DNA from: a virus
Reading direction: 5' to 3' (one strand)
DNA: 47,804 bases
IMG/VR virus record: IMGVR_UViG_3300032783_000003
Coordinates: 1 to 47,804 of that record
Positions 23,001-31,113 of the stretch are shown one piece after another. Position 1 is the stretch's first letter. Each line of letters opens with the position of its first letter. Made by a program: the position numbers and the translations under genes. The notes under the pieces were generated by a model. It saw only the letters and a program-made list of their open reading frames with translations. It ran no database searches and was not told the origin of the DNA.

Positions 23001-23508
23001 AAAAGGCAGCCAATTCTGGCGTATATTCCTTCTTAGCCATACCAACGGTTGCGGCTGGTTGGACGGGTTCGAGCGGGTGAGTCTGGTTAAAATCAAAGTT
23101 GATGCGAGCGTAGCCATGATAGGGAATTGCTGTGTAGAAATCCTCGGGCGGTTGCTCGAAGTGTTCTACTGGATTTTGAGACTGAGCAGGGTTGTACTTG
23201 CCTTCGTCTGGACCATTCGTATAGATTAGCTTATGCTGACCGTTTTCGCTATGAACTACGGACTCTTGGCCGAAGAGTTTGCCAAGATGTTTCATCTGCT
23301 CAACCGTAGGATTGTAGATAATGTAACTCCGCTCAGGTTCCTTGTATTTACCTTGAGTTTCATCAAAGCGAAGACCCATTCTCTGGAGGGCTTGGCCTAA
23401 GGCTTCATGCCCGCCATGGAGCTGAGGCTGAAACAGAGGTTTTTCCCCTGACATCAGACCAAAGGTAGCTCCGCTAAAGATCGGATGTTTAGGACTGCCC
23501 GTGTACAT
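20083..23508 (-). CDS. Large multidomain virion-associated protein with HExxH motif
   Basis: A 1141-residue protein. Residues 1-110 resemble a DUF3293-like domain (ALGQALQRMGLRF, LGKLFGQESVVHS). Around residues 250-430 lies a domain with IHELAHALTYPE (H331, E332, H335), the HExxH zinc-binding site of metallopeptidases, followed by NEALRSVHWEW. Then come a coiled-coil region, a zinc knuckle (CKNCGKMSKMCKC), a long Lys/Ser-rich disordered part and a Pro/Ala-rich C-terminus. It sits between sheath and other tail genes, so it is probably a particle or injected protein. No Shine-Dalgarno is evident before the ATG. Confidence 0.75.
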   Translation of the reverse strand: MYTGSPKHPIFSGATFGLMSGEKPLFQPQLHGGHEALGQALQRMGLRFDETQGKYKEPERSYIIYNPTVEQMKHLGKLFGQESVVHSENGQHKLIYTNGPDEGKYNPAQSQNPVEHFEQPPEDFYTAIPYHGYARINFDFNQTHPLEPVQPAATVGMAKKEYTPELAAFLAKNAIADLFRSQSRPHPHAYEWHDGHTEHHQEDFSVPGVPGLRKDESDLPQNPPQHPSNEQAAPAGSTPATYHKFALPYGHVSPGTKTDLLHYKYSGKLPDIEKLVKDHGYKAYYAGGKYGKPDLANKNYNTGHLMIYDPSPDSGASFGHEEYTRGWRQIHELAHALTYPELNKIYGEGRRIGKLGTHRTLNEALRSVHWEWLAAHKQRELSKQIGVHLSDADFNKELNTVMHDAVHRAITGKFTEPSEEGYQPHSHKIPLATALQMVRDSAHQMGLQGMHDTLNRKSEDLNKTDRFRDLKLLADREKRLKRSKDNSEKSALGHEIGKLRAIVKLLTTGEQPPANLMTPTTHKRPQKPLPVPRHQVEPPRTNDPAQHGVNPYTHPIPGATAYKRDIYGPQPSIPSQGMRPIKKTEPTAIYTKSGDTPVANEKLYTPEEVNTILMKATREKIAAFEKEIQILRDRELMKAEIKELRKAIIPSHKHNQALTTSQGIEDIPAAKLGKTGVPLSKPPVSQAQRAAMGAAASGHSTLGIPKSVGKEFIDADKGGKLPEHKKTKKADVAPTGGFGNGRDAGMAPGPTGPMAMNEDSPGAEVCKNCGKMSKMCKCMGKDEASPEGSKSFSHSSNEGSASVSVSPEPGGGEEVRIRAKTKKTELVDSKGKHSDSSEHPQSKLPDDKKSVETNKDKKGGSGGAVVPGKKPKDAGPVTKQSINDTQNNQGHATNLVENRPDKSHNNTAAVNRLMTTKHSSSGKAGDLITHAKKLPQTPPKAQLVQKSDRIHGQLPDKTEIKDPLNNPIYKAVTPPMAKPPSGQNMGTSVPTSAPKSPMAKAGPMGGMGKMPKDMQAQASHASHKAAMAAPGAGAPPAPMPSPAEHAERASAFQSAMSGAFQPPPAAAKPGGVKLPGAGLKPAAPAGLKAPPASMKPGSAGPVMNAARPQAPAKPGIFGRLMGKGELSPKGKKVKKIYEMGE

Positions 23509-23556
23509 GGTATTAAGATTGGCGCTGCAAATAGATGAGCGCAGCAGTCAAAATAT

Positions 23557-24645
23557 TTATTTCTTGGGGGTTAGAACATCTCGGTCACCGATCCAAAGTG
23601 AATCATTTGGATCAGTTCCACTGGGTAGTTTCCCAGCCCCTTCGACGCGAATAACCGACTCGAGAGCTTCCAATTTGATGTTGGTGTCTTTAGGCCAGTA
23701 TTGACGGACATTTCCAGTAATAGTGACATACCGAGAAAAGACCAATTCGGCCTCAAAAAACTCGTTTCGGTCGAAATCCGAGGAATTCACTACCGTTCGT
23801 TCAAAACCACGAGCTTCGAGCAAGGCCTGCTTGTAACGCAACAGAATGAAGACCACGATGGAATGTAGCCAAGTCAAATAGACCGGCTCACCACTGACAT
23901 GAACGCCAATTTGGTAGCTTTCACGATACCAAACGGACTCGAGCTGAGTTACAAAGACAGGAGGAGTACCTTTAAGCAAGGTTTTGCTGAAATCAGCCAC
24001 CGTACCTTGCTGTATTATAATGCTACCGTCATCAAAAACTTGAAGAATCGGCTGGGTTTTACCAGTAGCATCCACAAGCACCATAGCGGTGGAAAGGATG
24101 AGTCCACCCAGATCTGGTAGTACCATAAGACCTGTAGCGGCGTTGTAGCTAACGGGTGCAAAAGGACCAGCAAGAGCAGGCCAATCGGAAGAATTATCTT
24201 CTGTAGGTTGCCAGTGAACATCGCCTAAGGTAGTTTCAGACTCTTCAGAGCTGAGAAGCTTGATAGTGATGCAGGGAACCTTTGCTTCATCGATCCTAGG
24301 GACCATAAAGACAGGAATGTTGGTCTTTAGAAACCAATCCTTGGCCCTTTGAATGGATTTTTCACCATAGTCCTTGAGGGTCTGTTCATCTTGGGCAAGG
24401 CTGGCAAATACGTAGTCCAGGAGCTGAGGGTTAGCTCGTAGATCCGCTATAGCGGCTACAATGGCCGTACGGATAATGACATCGCTTTGATGGATGCCAA
24501 GGGCTCCTGTGGTTAGATCAACTGGCAAGGGAAGCTCCAGAGCTTTGACTAGAAGGGCTTGGCCTTCGGTAGGACTGAGTGGGACTTGTTCGTAGATCTT
24601 CTTGACTCTGAAGATGTACCCACGTGTTAAAAGTTGGACTGTCAT
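23557..24645 (-). CDS. Virion structural protein
   Basis: A 362-residue protein with a helical N-terminal third (SDVIIRTAIVAAIADLRANPQLLDYVF) and a mixed C-terminal part (LLRYKQALLEARGFERTVV, then ELVFSRYVTITGNV). I recognise no named family. Size and place, coupled by TAATG to the preceding gene in the tail operon, fit a neck, sheath-terminator or baseplate component. The start is fixed by the overlap. Confidence 0.65.
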   Translation of the reverse strand: MTVQLLTRGYIFRVKKIYEQVPLSPTEGQALLVKALELPLPVDLTTGALGIHQSDVIIRTAIVAAIADLRANPQLLDYVFASLAQDEQTLKDYGEKSIQRAKDWFLKTNIPVFMVPRIDEAKVPCITIKLLSSEESETTLGDVHWQPTEDNSSDWPALAGPFAPVSYNAATGLMVLPDLGGLILSTAMVLVDATGKTQPILQVFDDGSIIIQQGTVADFSKTLLKGTPPVFVTQLESVWYRESYQIGVHVSGEPVYLTWLHSIVVFILLRYKQALLEARGFERTVVNSSDFDRNEFFEAELVFSRYVTITGNVRQYWPKDTNIKLEALESVIRVEGAGKLPSGTDPNDSLWIGDRDVLTPKK

Positions 24646-25166
24646 TACAGGACTCGGAGGATATCATATTTAGAAAGATTGCCTGTTGTATAAGTAGCAG
24701 TGACATCCCACTCGAATAGTTTTCCTGTATTGTAGGTAGCTGGACTAGCAGCAGCCGCAGCGGTAGCATCAGTAGCATTATCATAGGCTCTAATCCTAGC
24801 TGTGAGCAGGTTGCCATCTCCATCGTAAGTCTGGAGGTCAACTACGGAGTTCTCATGGAGGAGCCCAAGGAGCCGGAGAATATTGGTTCTAAAACTACTC
24901 ACATCCAAAGCTTCGGCTTGGAACTCATATCCGGCATCCTGAGTGAAGCCAGCGTCTAAAAAGAGCTGGTATAGGACCGAGAAGTAACCTTCAGTGGCTG
25001 GTGTGTAGTTGGATTGATACAATCCACCTGATACGGCAGGTAATGAGACTGACGTTACAAAGCCGCCCGAAGAATCATAAATCTGGGCTCGGGCATACAA
25101 TCCAACCTTACCATCCGCTGCAAGGATAGAGAGAAGGACTGGTTGATTGACAGTCGCAAGAAGCAT
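24645..25166 (-). CDS. Virion structural protein
   Basis: A 173-residue protein with an N-terminal immunoglobulin-like beta pattern (ARAQIYDSSGGFVTSVSLPAVSGGLYQSNY) and an Ala-rich segment near residue 135. AGGTGG precedes the start, which overlaps the patatin gene's stop as TAATG. Likely a tail or decoration component. No family can be named. Confidence 0.6.
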   Translation of the reverse strand: MLLATVNQPVLLSILAADGKVGLYARAQIYDSSGGFVTSVSLPAVSGGLYQSNYTPATEGYFSVLYQLFLDAGFTQDAGYEFQAEALDVSSFRTNILRLLGLLHENSVVDLQTYDGDGNLLTARIRAYDNATDATAAAAASPATYNTGKLFEWDVTATYTTGNLSKYDILRVL

Positions 25167-26032
25167 TAACCACCTAGTATCCTCTTAGCGTCTTCGTATC
25201 CTACCTTTTGCATCTTCTGCAAAAGAGATGGGGTGAAGTCCAGGGCATTATCAGCCAAAACACTATCAGGACGTACGATCCTAATAGAGATGAATTTCTT
25301 ATCTGGAGCTTTACCTGCTGCAACTAGCTGGTTAACCAGATCACAGACCACAAGATCGTTCTCTTCGATCTGATCGCACATCAAGTCAATAGCTCGGGCA
25401 GCCACAGCCAAGGCCGTAGTCTTACCTGTGAAGGCTTTGGATTTATCTCCAGCAGGTGAACAAAGCACTACATCGATTTCCGTAGCACCGGCTTGAATTG
25501 CAGCCTTAAGCGGAGTAATGCTCCTAACACCACCATCCGTCCAAAGCTGACCTTCCAAAGAAATTGGAAGTAGCATTGCGGGAAATGCCGATGAAGCCAG
25601 TACAGCATCTTGGATGTTTGGGTAGGTCTCATCAAAGACCTTGTATTCACCAGTATCCAACCCAGTAGCTCCAACCCGAAGCTTCCTACCGCTATTCAAG
25701 ACTTTCTTGGGGTCCAACTTAGCGTGTACGGTATCTTGCAATGGCTTGCTATTGAAGACCGAGGGCTTCCAGAGAGTTTCAATGTAGCTCAAAGGAAACC
25801 AGGTCTTGTATACCTTGGAGTTGTCCAGTCCATTCCAAAGGTCTTCTAGAGCCTTGTATGCTTGGACTTCCTGACCGACTGGGAACATAGCGAGAAAGGC
25901 AGCATTCAATGCGCCAACAGACACACCAGCTACGAGATCGTACTTATTACACAAGTCAACCAATAGGTACTTCAGAGCACCAACTTCATAGGCTCCTTTG
26001 GAGCCACCACCTGATAGAACTAGAGCTTTCAT
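25166..26032 (-). CDS. Patatin-like phospholipase
   Basis: A 288-residue patatin-fold lipase: the oxyanion motif SGGGSKGAYEVG (residues 7-18), the nucleophile elbow GVSVG (Ser38) and the catalytic DGG (Asp166) are all present, so the Ser-Asp dyad is intact. The start at 26032 is chosen because its ATG overlaps the upstream TGA (ATGA); a longer frame from 26065 is less likely. Patatins cleave membrane phospholipids. In bacteria they are also effectors of CBASS immunity. Here the gene is embedded in the tail operon, suggesting a particle-borne or late-acting membrane-damaging enzyme. Confidence 0.9.
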   Translation of the reverse strand: MKALVLSGGGSKGAYEVGALKYLLVDLCNKYDLVAGVSVGALNAAFLAMFPVGQEVQAYKALEDLWNGLDNSKVYKTWFPLSYIETLWKPSVFNSKPLQDTVHAKLDPKKVLNSGRKLRVGATGLDTGEYKVFDETYPNIQDAVLASSAFPAMLLPISLEGQLWTDGGVRSITPLKAAIQAGATEIDVVLCSPAGDKSKAFTGKTTALAVAARAIDLMCDQIEENDLVVCDLVNQLVAAGKAPDKKFISIRIVRPDSVLADNALDFTPSLLQKMQKVGYEDAKRILGG

Positions 26033-26991
26033 GTTGCTTTGAACCTTGACAAGATCAGTGACCAAACCAATTTGAGACCGGTGTGACCTGAGTTATGAAC
26101 GGTAACTTTATGTTGCCATTGTGGAAGAAGTTTCATTGGAGCGATTGCCGGTACGGTCAAATCGAGGGCATTGGAGTTCAGCATTGGATAATTGACAACC
26201 AATCTTCCAAGTGTAACATCTACGGTATAGAGATCGTATAGCCCAGTCTGATTTGCATTAGCAGTAATAGTACCCGGACCAGTAGTAGTCTGAGCCAGAT
26301 CATAGAAACCAGTTCCACTTGTATTTGGTACTGGCTTGGCGACTGTAAGGTCTACTGTATTACTTCCATTACCAGCAGCAGGTGTAATGAGGACGTTTCC
26401 AGGCCCAGCTAGATTGCAGTTTCCTGTTCCAGGAGTCGAAGTAGTTGACGTTGCCGGAGCAAGCACTTCGTAATTGACGATATCCCCTAATACTGCCCCA
26501 GCATAGATGATGTGACCACCTGATAGATAGATACAATCATTGAAATTGAAGGTAATGATATGGTCAGTAGCCGACACATCATCACTGGAGTGAGAAAATC
26601 CCGTTCCAGCGCCTAGACCATTGGTCGGATCATCACCTGCGCCAGTGATGATTAGCTGGGTATTCGTAGGGAAGATATTTGGTAGAAAATTGGCTCTACC
26701 ATCCGAGGCCATTGGTATAACTGGTTGATTGGCACTGGGTTTGAAGTTAGTTTCAAAATCAGATTTATCGGAGTCATTCTGCTCTTGTGAATAAGATGCT
26801 TTAACCCCATCTGGAACTGTACCCTTCCATATTGTGCAAATATGTACTTCAGGCCCATCATACCCCCAAATGGTATATATAATCTCATTATCGTCATATT
26901 GTGTAACAAGGTTCTTGCTGTATTGGACAGCCTTCCAGTCTGTCCACCGATATGATCGTTGAGTAAATTGTGGTGCAAGTGCGATTGCCAT
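26029..26991 (-). CDS. Virion structural protein
   Basis: A 320-residue protein. The first 100 residues are aromatic and polar (SYRWTDWKAVQYSKN). The centre is Gly/Thr/Ser/Asn-rich with beta repeats typical of tail fibres or decoration proteins, and the end returns to an ordered segment (PMKLLPQWQHKVTVHNSGHTG). AAAGAGG precedes the ATG. Operon position supports a tail role; the exact part is not recognisable. Confidence 0.65.
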   Translation of the reverse strand: MAIALAPQFTQRSYRWTDWKAVQYSKNLVTQYDDNEIIYTIWGYDGPEVHICTIWKGTVPDGVKASYSQEQNDSDKSDFETNFKPSANQPVIPMASDGRANFLPNIFPTNTQLIITGAGDDPTNGLGAGTGFSHSSDDVSATDHIITFNFNDCIYLSGGHIIYAGAVLGDIVNYEVLAPATSTTSTPGTGNCNLAGPGNVLITPAAGNGSNTVDLTVAKPVPNTSGTGFYDLAQTTTGPGTITANANQTGLYDLYTVDVTLGRLVVNYPMLNSNALDLTVPAIAPMKLLPQWQHKVTVHNSGHTGLKLVWSLILSRFKAT

Positions 26992-27000
26992 AGTTCCTCT

Positions 27001-28098
27001 TTACTGATCGTAAAAGTCGAAACCGCCACCAAAGGTGACCGTATTATTAGAGAATGGGTTGACCCAGAGCATTACGCGAGCTGGGCCTGGAATCTGGATC
27101 GGAGTGTCATAATTACGGGTCAAACCGCTACTCTGACCAAAGAGATAGAGGAAGTCGGAAATTTGTTTGTCCGGATTCGTAGTAGCATTAAGGTCTTGAG
27201 CACGGAGCGTATAAAGACCGCCCTGGGCAATACCTGAGGAGTTACTACCCACGTTGACGCCTGTGATGTAACATGTCTTGCCCGAAGCCACATAGTGAAT
27301 AGCGGTGAAGGTTCGATTGTCCGTGGCGTTGATCGTAATGATAGTCGCACCGGTACCACCCGTAGCGGCTTTCAACGTAATCGTGCCGACGTTCGATCCT
27401 GTACTACCAACGCTCACCACTTCGAGTTTTTCGATATAACATATGTCTGTATTGGTAGTATTAACCGCAGTGGTGCCGTTCATGGTCACCGTCTCAGTAT
27501 TAGGCCCAGCCCCCGCAGAAGTATAATAAGTGATTTTGACCTGACGGGCACCGGTACCGGCGCTAGTATCATTGGCGCTGGAGCTGACTATTGATCGCTG
27601 GGCGTTGCTAGATTGTTCGGTATATGTGGTGCGAGAAACCTTAACATTACCGGTGTTGGAAAGAACGATATCGCCTACCGTAAATCCAGCCACACTGGCA
27701 CTGGCACCCGATGGAGCAATGATTATGCGACCACTACTGTCAGTCAGAACTCCACGAGCATTGGTGCCATCTGTACCAGCGATATAGACGGGATTGCCAA
27801 CTGTAGCCGTACCAGATGCTGCACGGCCTTCAGTAGATACGATGATTTTACCGCTTGAATCAATCTGAATAGCTGACTGTTGGCCATTAGTCAGCGTAGG
27901 AAAGGAGCTATTGTACTGACCACCAATAAGCGAGCATACACTGGCGGCAGTGCCAGGACTAACAGGACCATTGGAGTAGTCCGTCACTTTCATGTTCCCG
28001 TTGGCGTCAGCACTAACATAGTTGACGTTATCACCAACTGAATCTTGACCGACGATCTTGACCTCTTGTGTGGCCTGTATGTAAGTGAGATCTGCCAT
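27001..28098 (-). CDS. Fibre-like virion protein
   Basis: A 365-residue, Gly/Ser/Thr/Asn-rich protein with repeated short units of the type DSSGK/RI-I-V (QIDSSGKIIV, LTDSSGRIII), as in phage fibre or baseplate-attached proteins. The C-terminus (GPARVMLWVNPFSNNTVTFGGGF) looks like a folded beta tip. It shares composition and the DSSGR-type unit with 28168-29730. It begins after the 28110-28146 hairpin, so its expression may be set apart from the upstream gene. Confidence 0.65.
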   Translation of the reverse strand: MADLTYIQATQEVKIVGQDSVGDNVNYVSADANGNMKVTDYSNGPVSPGTAASVCSLIGGQYNSSFPTLTNGQQSAIQIDSSGKIIVSTEGRAASGTATVGNPVYIAGTDGTNARGVLTDSSGRIIIAPSGASASVAGFTVGDIVLSNTGNVKVSRTTYTEQSSNAQRSIVSSSANDTSAGTGARQVKITYYTSAGAGPNTETVTMNGTTAVNTTNTDICYIEKLEVVSVGSTGSNVGTITLKAATGGTGATIITINATDNRTFTAIHYVASGKTCYITGVNVGSNSSGIAQGGLYTLRAQDLNATTNPDKQISDFLYLFGQSSGLTRNYDTPIQIPGPARVMLWVNPFSNNTVTFGGGFDFYDQ

Positions 28099-28109
28099 AA
28101 TCTTTACGC

Positions 28110-28146
28110 ATAAATGGGGCTACACCTTTCAGTTAGCCCCATTTAT
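28110..28146 (-). terminator. Terminator-like hairpin between fibre genes
   Basis: A perfect 12-bp stem ATAAATGGGGCT (28110-28121) and AGCCCCATTTAT (28135-28146) with a 13-base loop. It lies 22 bases beyond the stop of 28168-29730 and 11 bases before the start of 27001-28098. The AT-rich base of the stem gives TTTAT rather than a clean T run after the GC part, so partial termination or transcript stabilisation is likely. Confidence 0.6.
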
Positions 28147-28167
28147 TTGGCCCTTAGGGCTCAGCTA

Positions 28168-29730
28168 TTACTGTTCGTTGCCCGAGAGGGTTTCGTACAC
28201 ATCCTGAGATTGCTTATCTTCGTTGGTGATAGCAACACGAATCTTCGCAGCCGAAACCTGAGTCTTGGTAGGAGGCAATGGAATGAGGATATTCGGTTCC
28301 GAGGTGGAGTTAAAGCCAACCCAATAGGTAACGAAAGTACCAGAACCAGCAGCAGTCTCAAAAGCCACAACGACCTTGATCTTACCAGAAGCGGAAGCCC
28401 ACAATTGCTGGCAGTAGAAAGTCTTACCAGTCGTAACGGTATAGTCCAAGTTGGCAGTCGCAGCCGCAGCAAGAGATGCCGAGGTCTGGTAGCTATCAAC
28501 CGGAGTACCACCAGCAGCAACAACATCAACGTAAATTGGGTTGGAGGGGCTGGTAGCTGCTCCACCCTGGAAGACATTGACACTACCGATCAGGTTTGAA
28601 CCAGCAGGAAGAGCCGTCTTGAGGTTAACAAGAAGGTTCGCAGCCGAGTCCATCTGGAGCGGTGAAACGTTACCGCTTGTAAGCGTAGTCGGAGTTGTAT
28701 TGAACTGACCGGCAACCAACAGCTCATTTGCAGGAGATGCAGCGTTTTGACCGGCTGCATCCATTGCAGCGCCAGTATTACCAACGATACCAACCTTCTG
28801 AACACCAGTTGCAGCGGTTGCAGTAGTAGCACCGTCAACTTGAGCTAGATTGACAGATTGGTTAGCCGTCAAGGCACCAATTACGTTAGAGCCAGTAGGC
28901 AGTGGTGAGTTAGGGCTAAAAGCCGTAACCAGCGAAGGATCCGTAGCGAGAGCCGCTGTAGAAGCAGGCTTGACAGCTACTGGACCATTTGTGGTGTCAC
29001 CAATCTGTGTCCACCAGGCTTGAGCATTGGAGCCTGCGTTGCCTTGGTTGACTGTACTCGATGCACCAACCGATGACGAAGCAGCGGTAGGAGTAGTACC
29101 AGCAGCATTAGCCTGGACGCCAACGTTGACTGTACCAGTACCAGTGATAACAGTAGACAATCGAACGCGGAAGGCAGCCCAACCAGCAACGTTAAAGACC
29201 CAGCTCTTGTTGGTACTGGCCTGTAGCGTGTAAGTAAGGCCTGTAGCAAGAGTATCAGGAGCAACGCCAAGGATCGGATAGGCGTTGGTAAAAGCAGCGG
29301 TATCAGAAACCTCGAAAGTCACCACACCACCAGTAATGGTCGTGGTCTGGTTCAATGTCACAACTACGGTTGAGTAATTAGTAACTGTCTCCGTAACAGC
29401 AGCATTTACCGAAGTAGCGCTAGTCCACGCAGCCGTAGACTCAGCAACGTTGCCCATAATAGTGGGCCAGCCAGCAGTACCAGCAGCCGCAGTGCCTTGG
29501 TTAGCAGTTACGGTACCTGAAATAGTAACACTAGCATTGGTGACGTTTACATCAAGAGCATTGCTTGTACTATTAAGCGAGTTACCAGCAGTATCAGTAA
29601 TCCTAGCGAGCAACCGCCCGCTGGCGTCAACAGATGCCTGTTGTGATGGCGTAGTGGCGTCTGCGATCTTCGCAATTACGTCACCAGCGGATTCTGTTCT
29701 GACTGGTAGTGAGCTATTAAAATCTGCCAT
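28168..29730 (-). CDS. Fibre-like virion protein
   Basis: A 520-residue Ala/Thr/Ser/Val/Asn-rich protein. The N-terminus (LPVRTESAGDVIAKIADATT, then VDASGRLLARITDTAGN) is of a type often seen in phage tail or appendage proteins. The middle is a long beta-repeat region. The C-terminal 110 residues form an ordered domain (TFYCQQLWASASGKIKVVVAFE, YWVGFNSTSEPNILIPL). Probably a fibre or decoration component of the particle. Confidence 0.7.
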   Translation of the reverse strand: MADFNSSLPVRTESAGDVIAKIADATTPSQQASVDASGRLLARITDTAGNSLNSTSNALDVNVTNASVTISGTVTANQGTAAAGTAGWPTIMGNVAESTAAWTSATSVNAAVTETVTNYSTVVVTLNQTTTITGGVVTFEVSDTAAFTNAYPILGVAPDTLATGLTYTLQASTNKSWVFNVAGWAAFRVRLSTVITGTGTVNVGVQANAAGTTPTAASSSVGASSTVNQGNAGSNAQAWWTQIGDTTNGPVAVKPASTAALATDPSLVTAFSPNSPLPTGSNVIGALTANQSVNLAQVDGATTATAATGVQKVGIVGNTGAAMDAAGQNAASPANELLVAGQFNTTPTTLTSGNVSPLQMDSAANLLVNLKTALPAGSNLIGSVNVFQGGAATSPSNPIYVDVVAAGGTPVDSYQTSASLAAAATANLDYTVTTGKTFYCQQLWASASGKIKVVVAFETAAGSGTFVTYWVGFNSTSEPNILIPLPPTKTQVSAAKIRVAITNEDKQSQDVYETLSGNEQ

Positions 29731-29749
29731 GTTGCTTTACCTCGGGTGA

Positions 29750-29938
29750 TTATGAAGCTTGTTCGGCTTCAGAAATTCGGCCTTTCAATTCGGCCTCTTT
29801 ATCTAGTTGGACCTTGACATGATCCTTAATTCGAGCGATCTCTTCGAGACGCTCTTCGATTCTGAACTCGAGTTCATGCCGTGCGGCAGCGACTTTCACA
29901 AGTTCAAGTTTCAGTCTTTTGATTTCAAGCGGTGTCAT
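29750..29938 (-). CDS. Small coiled-coil protein
   Basis: A 62-residue protein predicted to be one continuous charged helix (IKRLKLELVKVAAARHELEF, RIEERLEEIARIKDHVK) with heptad Leu/Ile spacing, so a coiled coil. It lies between two virion genes in the same operon and could be an assembly chaperone or small structural linker. The start follows GAGATAACC. Confidence 0.65.
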   Translation of the reverse strand: MTPLEIKRLKLELVKVAAARHELEFRIEERLEEIARIKDHVKVQLDKEAELKGRISEAEQAS

Positions 29939-29940
29939 GG

Positions 29941-30702
29941 TTATCTCGATAAGACGGTAGCTTCGAAATTGGCCAATGTAGGCCTGTTATGCAACACGGT
30001 CACAGTTAAGACTTGACCTATGTTTAGAAGCAACCCGTTCTCAAAGTCCTCATAATCAAAGGTTTGGTTAAAGCAACCCCACCAGGATCTCTTATCAGAG
30101 ATTGTTACTCCCCCAACCTTCACTCTGAATAGGGCTACATTTTCCCCAGAAACTTCCACCTTTTGTACTCTAATAGGGCTCACAGAAGCTGTTACTGTGA
30201 TGATGGTGGTTTCCACTCCAGAGGCAATAGAAGTGATCTCATTGTGAGAGACTGTCAATCCTGGAAGAGATACCGACTGAACAATATTAACATCAAGCGA
30301 GCCGTCTGAATTTACGACCGCTGTGTTTGGTCCGAAGGTCAGAGTAGTTGGTTGGACTTCTGGGCCAGCTTGGGAAGCATCCAGATAGACTGTTGCTGAT
30401 CCGGTCGCAACCGAAGATCCACGTATGCGGACACTATTGAGACCACCACACGCAAAGGTCCATTGACCATTAGTTGTGGTAGAGGTTTGATCGAAGCCTC
30501 TTGGGAGTATTGGTAGAGCTTCTAGGGACTCCCAATTGATACCATCTACGCTAGCTTCAAAAACCAGCGTTCCAGTCCAAGTGCCTGTAATTATCCAGGA
30601 AACTACGCCACAACCAGCAGTAGATACCACCACCGATTGTGTGTTGGTGATAGCCCCTGTGGCTGATCTATCTGACAGAATTCTGGCTCTGGAAACTACC
30701 AT
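29941..30702 (-). CDS. Virion structural protein, first gene of the tail operon
   Basis: A 253-residue beta-rich protein. The N-terminal half contains VSWIITGTWTGTLVFEASVDGINWESL, a jelly-roll/carbohydrate-module-like segment seen in tail appendages. The C-terminal half ends in FENGLLLNIGQVLTVTVLHNRP. It is the most upstream gene of the 17-30.7 kb operon, preceded by the hairpin and CCCTTAATCTTT motif at 30727-30769, so the late promoter for the operon probably lies there. Confidence 0.65.
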   Translation of the reverse strand: MVVSRARILSDRSATGAITNTQSVVVSTAGCGVVSWIITGTWTGTLVFEASVDGINWESLEALPILPRGFDQTSTTTNGQWTFACGGLNSVRIRGSSVATGSATVYLDASQAGPEVQPTTLTFGPNTAVVNSDGSLDVNIVQSVSLPGLTVSHNEITSIASGVETTIITVTASVSPIRVQKVEVSGENVALFRVKVGGVTISDKRSWWGCFNQTFDYEDFENGLLLNIGQVLTVTVLHNRPTLANFEATVLSR

Positions 30703-30726
30703 CGTTGGACTCTTTTTGAGGCAGTC

Positions 30727-30769
30727 TGGGCCGCAAACTCTCGAATCAAAGATTAAGGGTCAAGGCCCA
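30727..30769 (-). promoter_or_regulatory. Candidate late control element at the head of the tail operon
   Basis: TGGGCC (30727-30732) can pair with GGCCCA (30764-30769) around a 31-base loop that carries AAGATTAAGGG (+ strand 30750-30759), read CCCTTAATCTT on the transcribed strand. It lies 25-67 bases upstream of the first gene of the operon. The same loop motif occurs at 20062 and, with one change, at 47158. Confidence 0.45.
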
Positions 30770-30807
30770 TGCTACAATCGTATAAAACCTGTAGGAATTA
30801 GACTACC

Positions 30808-31113
30808 ATGGACGATGCTTCCAAAAATGCCACCCGTATCCTCTACCGTTTCGTTACGGACAAGGATTCCAGACTTCAGTATGGAAGTAAGCTCCGAGCT
30901 GAGATGCATGAGGCCATCAAACGAGGGGAAGAGCCGCAAGGTTACCGAATCGAATGGATCAAATCCTGTGTCAAGGATATCTTTCAATTGCTTGGGAACA
31001 AGGCTGCTGAGTTCAATGTCCTTTATCCACAAGATCGAATCTCAAATATGGATATGCACGACGTTTTGGTTACAGCCGTAGCGAAACTCAGAAACTCTGG
31101 GAAACAGAAATGA
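30808..31113 (+). CDS. Hypothetical protein
   Basis: A 101-residue, mostly helical, charged protein (ATRILYRFVTDKDSRLQYGSK at the start, VLVTAVAKLRNSGKQK at the end). No family recognised. TACAAT and TATAAA (30773-30786) just upstream could be a -10 for this + strand gene, which diverges from the tail operon. Its stop overlaps the ATG of the endonuclease VII gene, so the two form a small + strand island. Confidence 0.65.
   Translation: MDDASKNATRILYRFVTDKDSRLQYGSKLRAEMHEAIKRGEEPQGYRIEWIKSCVKDIFQLLGNKAAEFNVLYPQDRISNMDMHDVLVTAVAKLRNSGKQK

Noticed and set aside
26033-26065. Longer N-terminus for the patatin
   Set aside because: The ATG at 26032 overlaps the upstream stop and places the glycine-rich oxyanion motif at the usual distance from the start.
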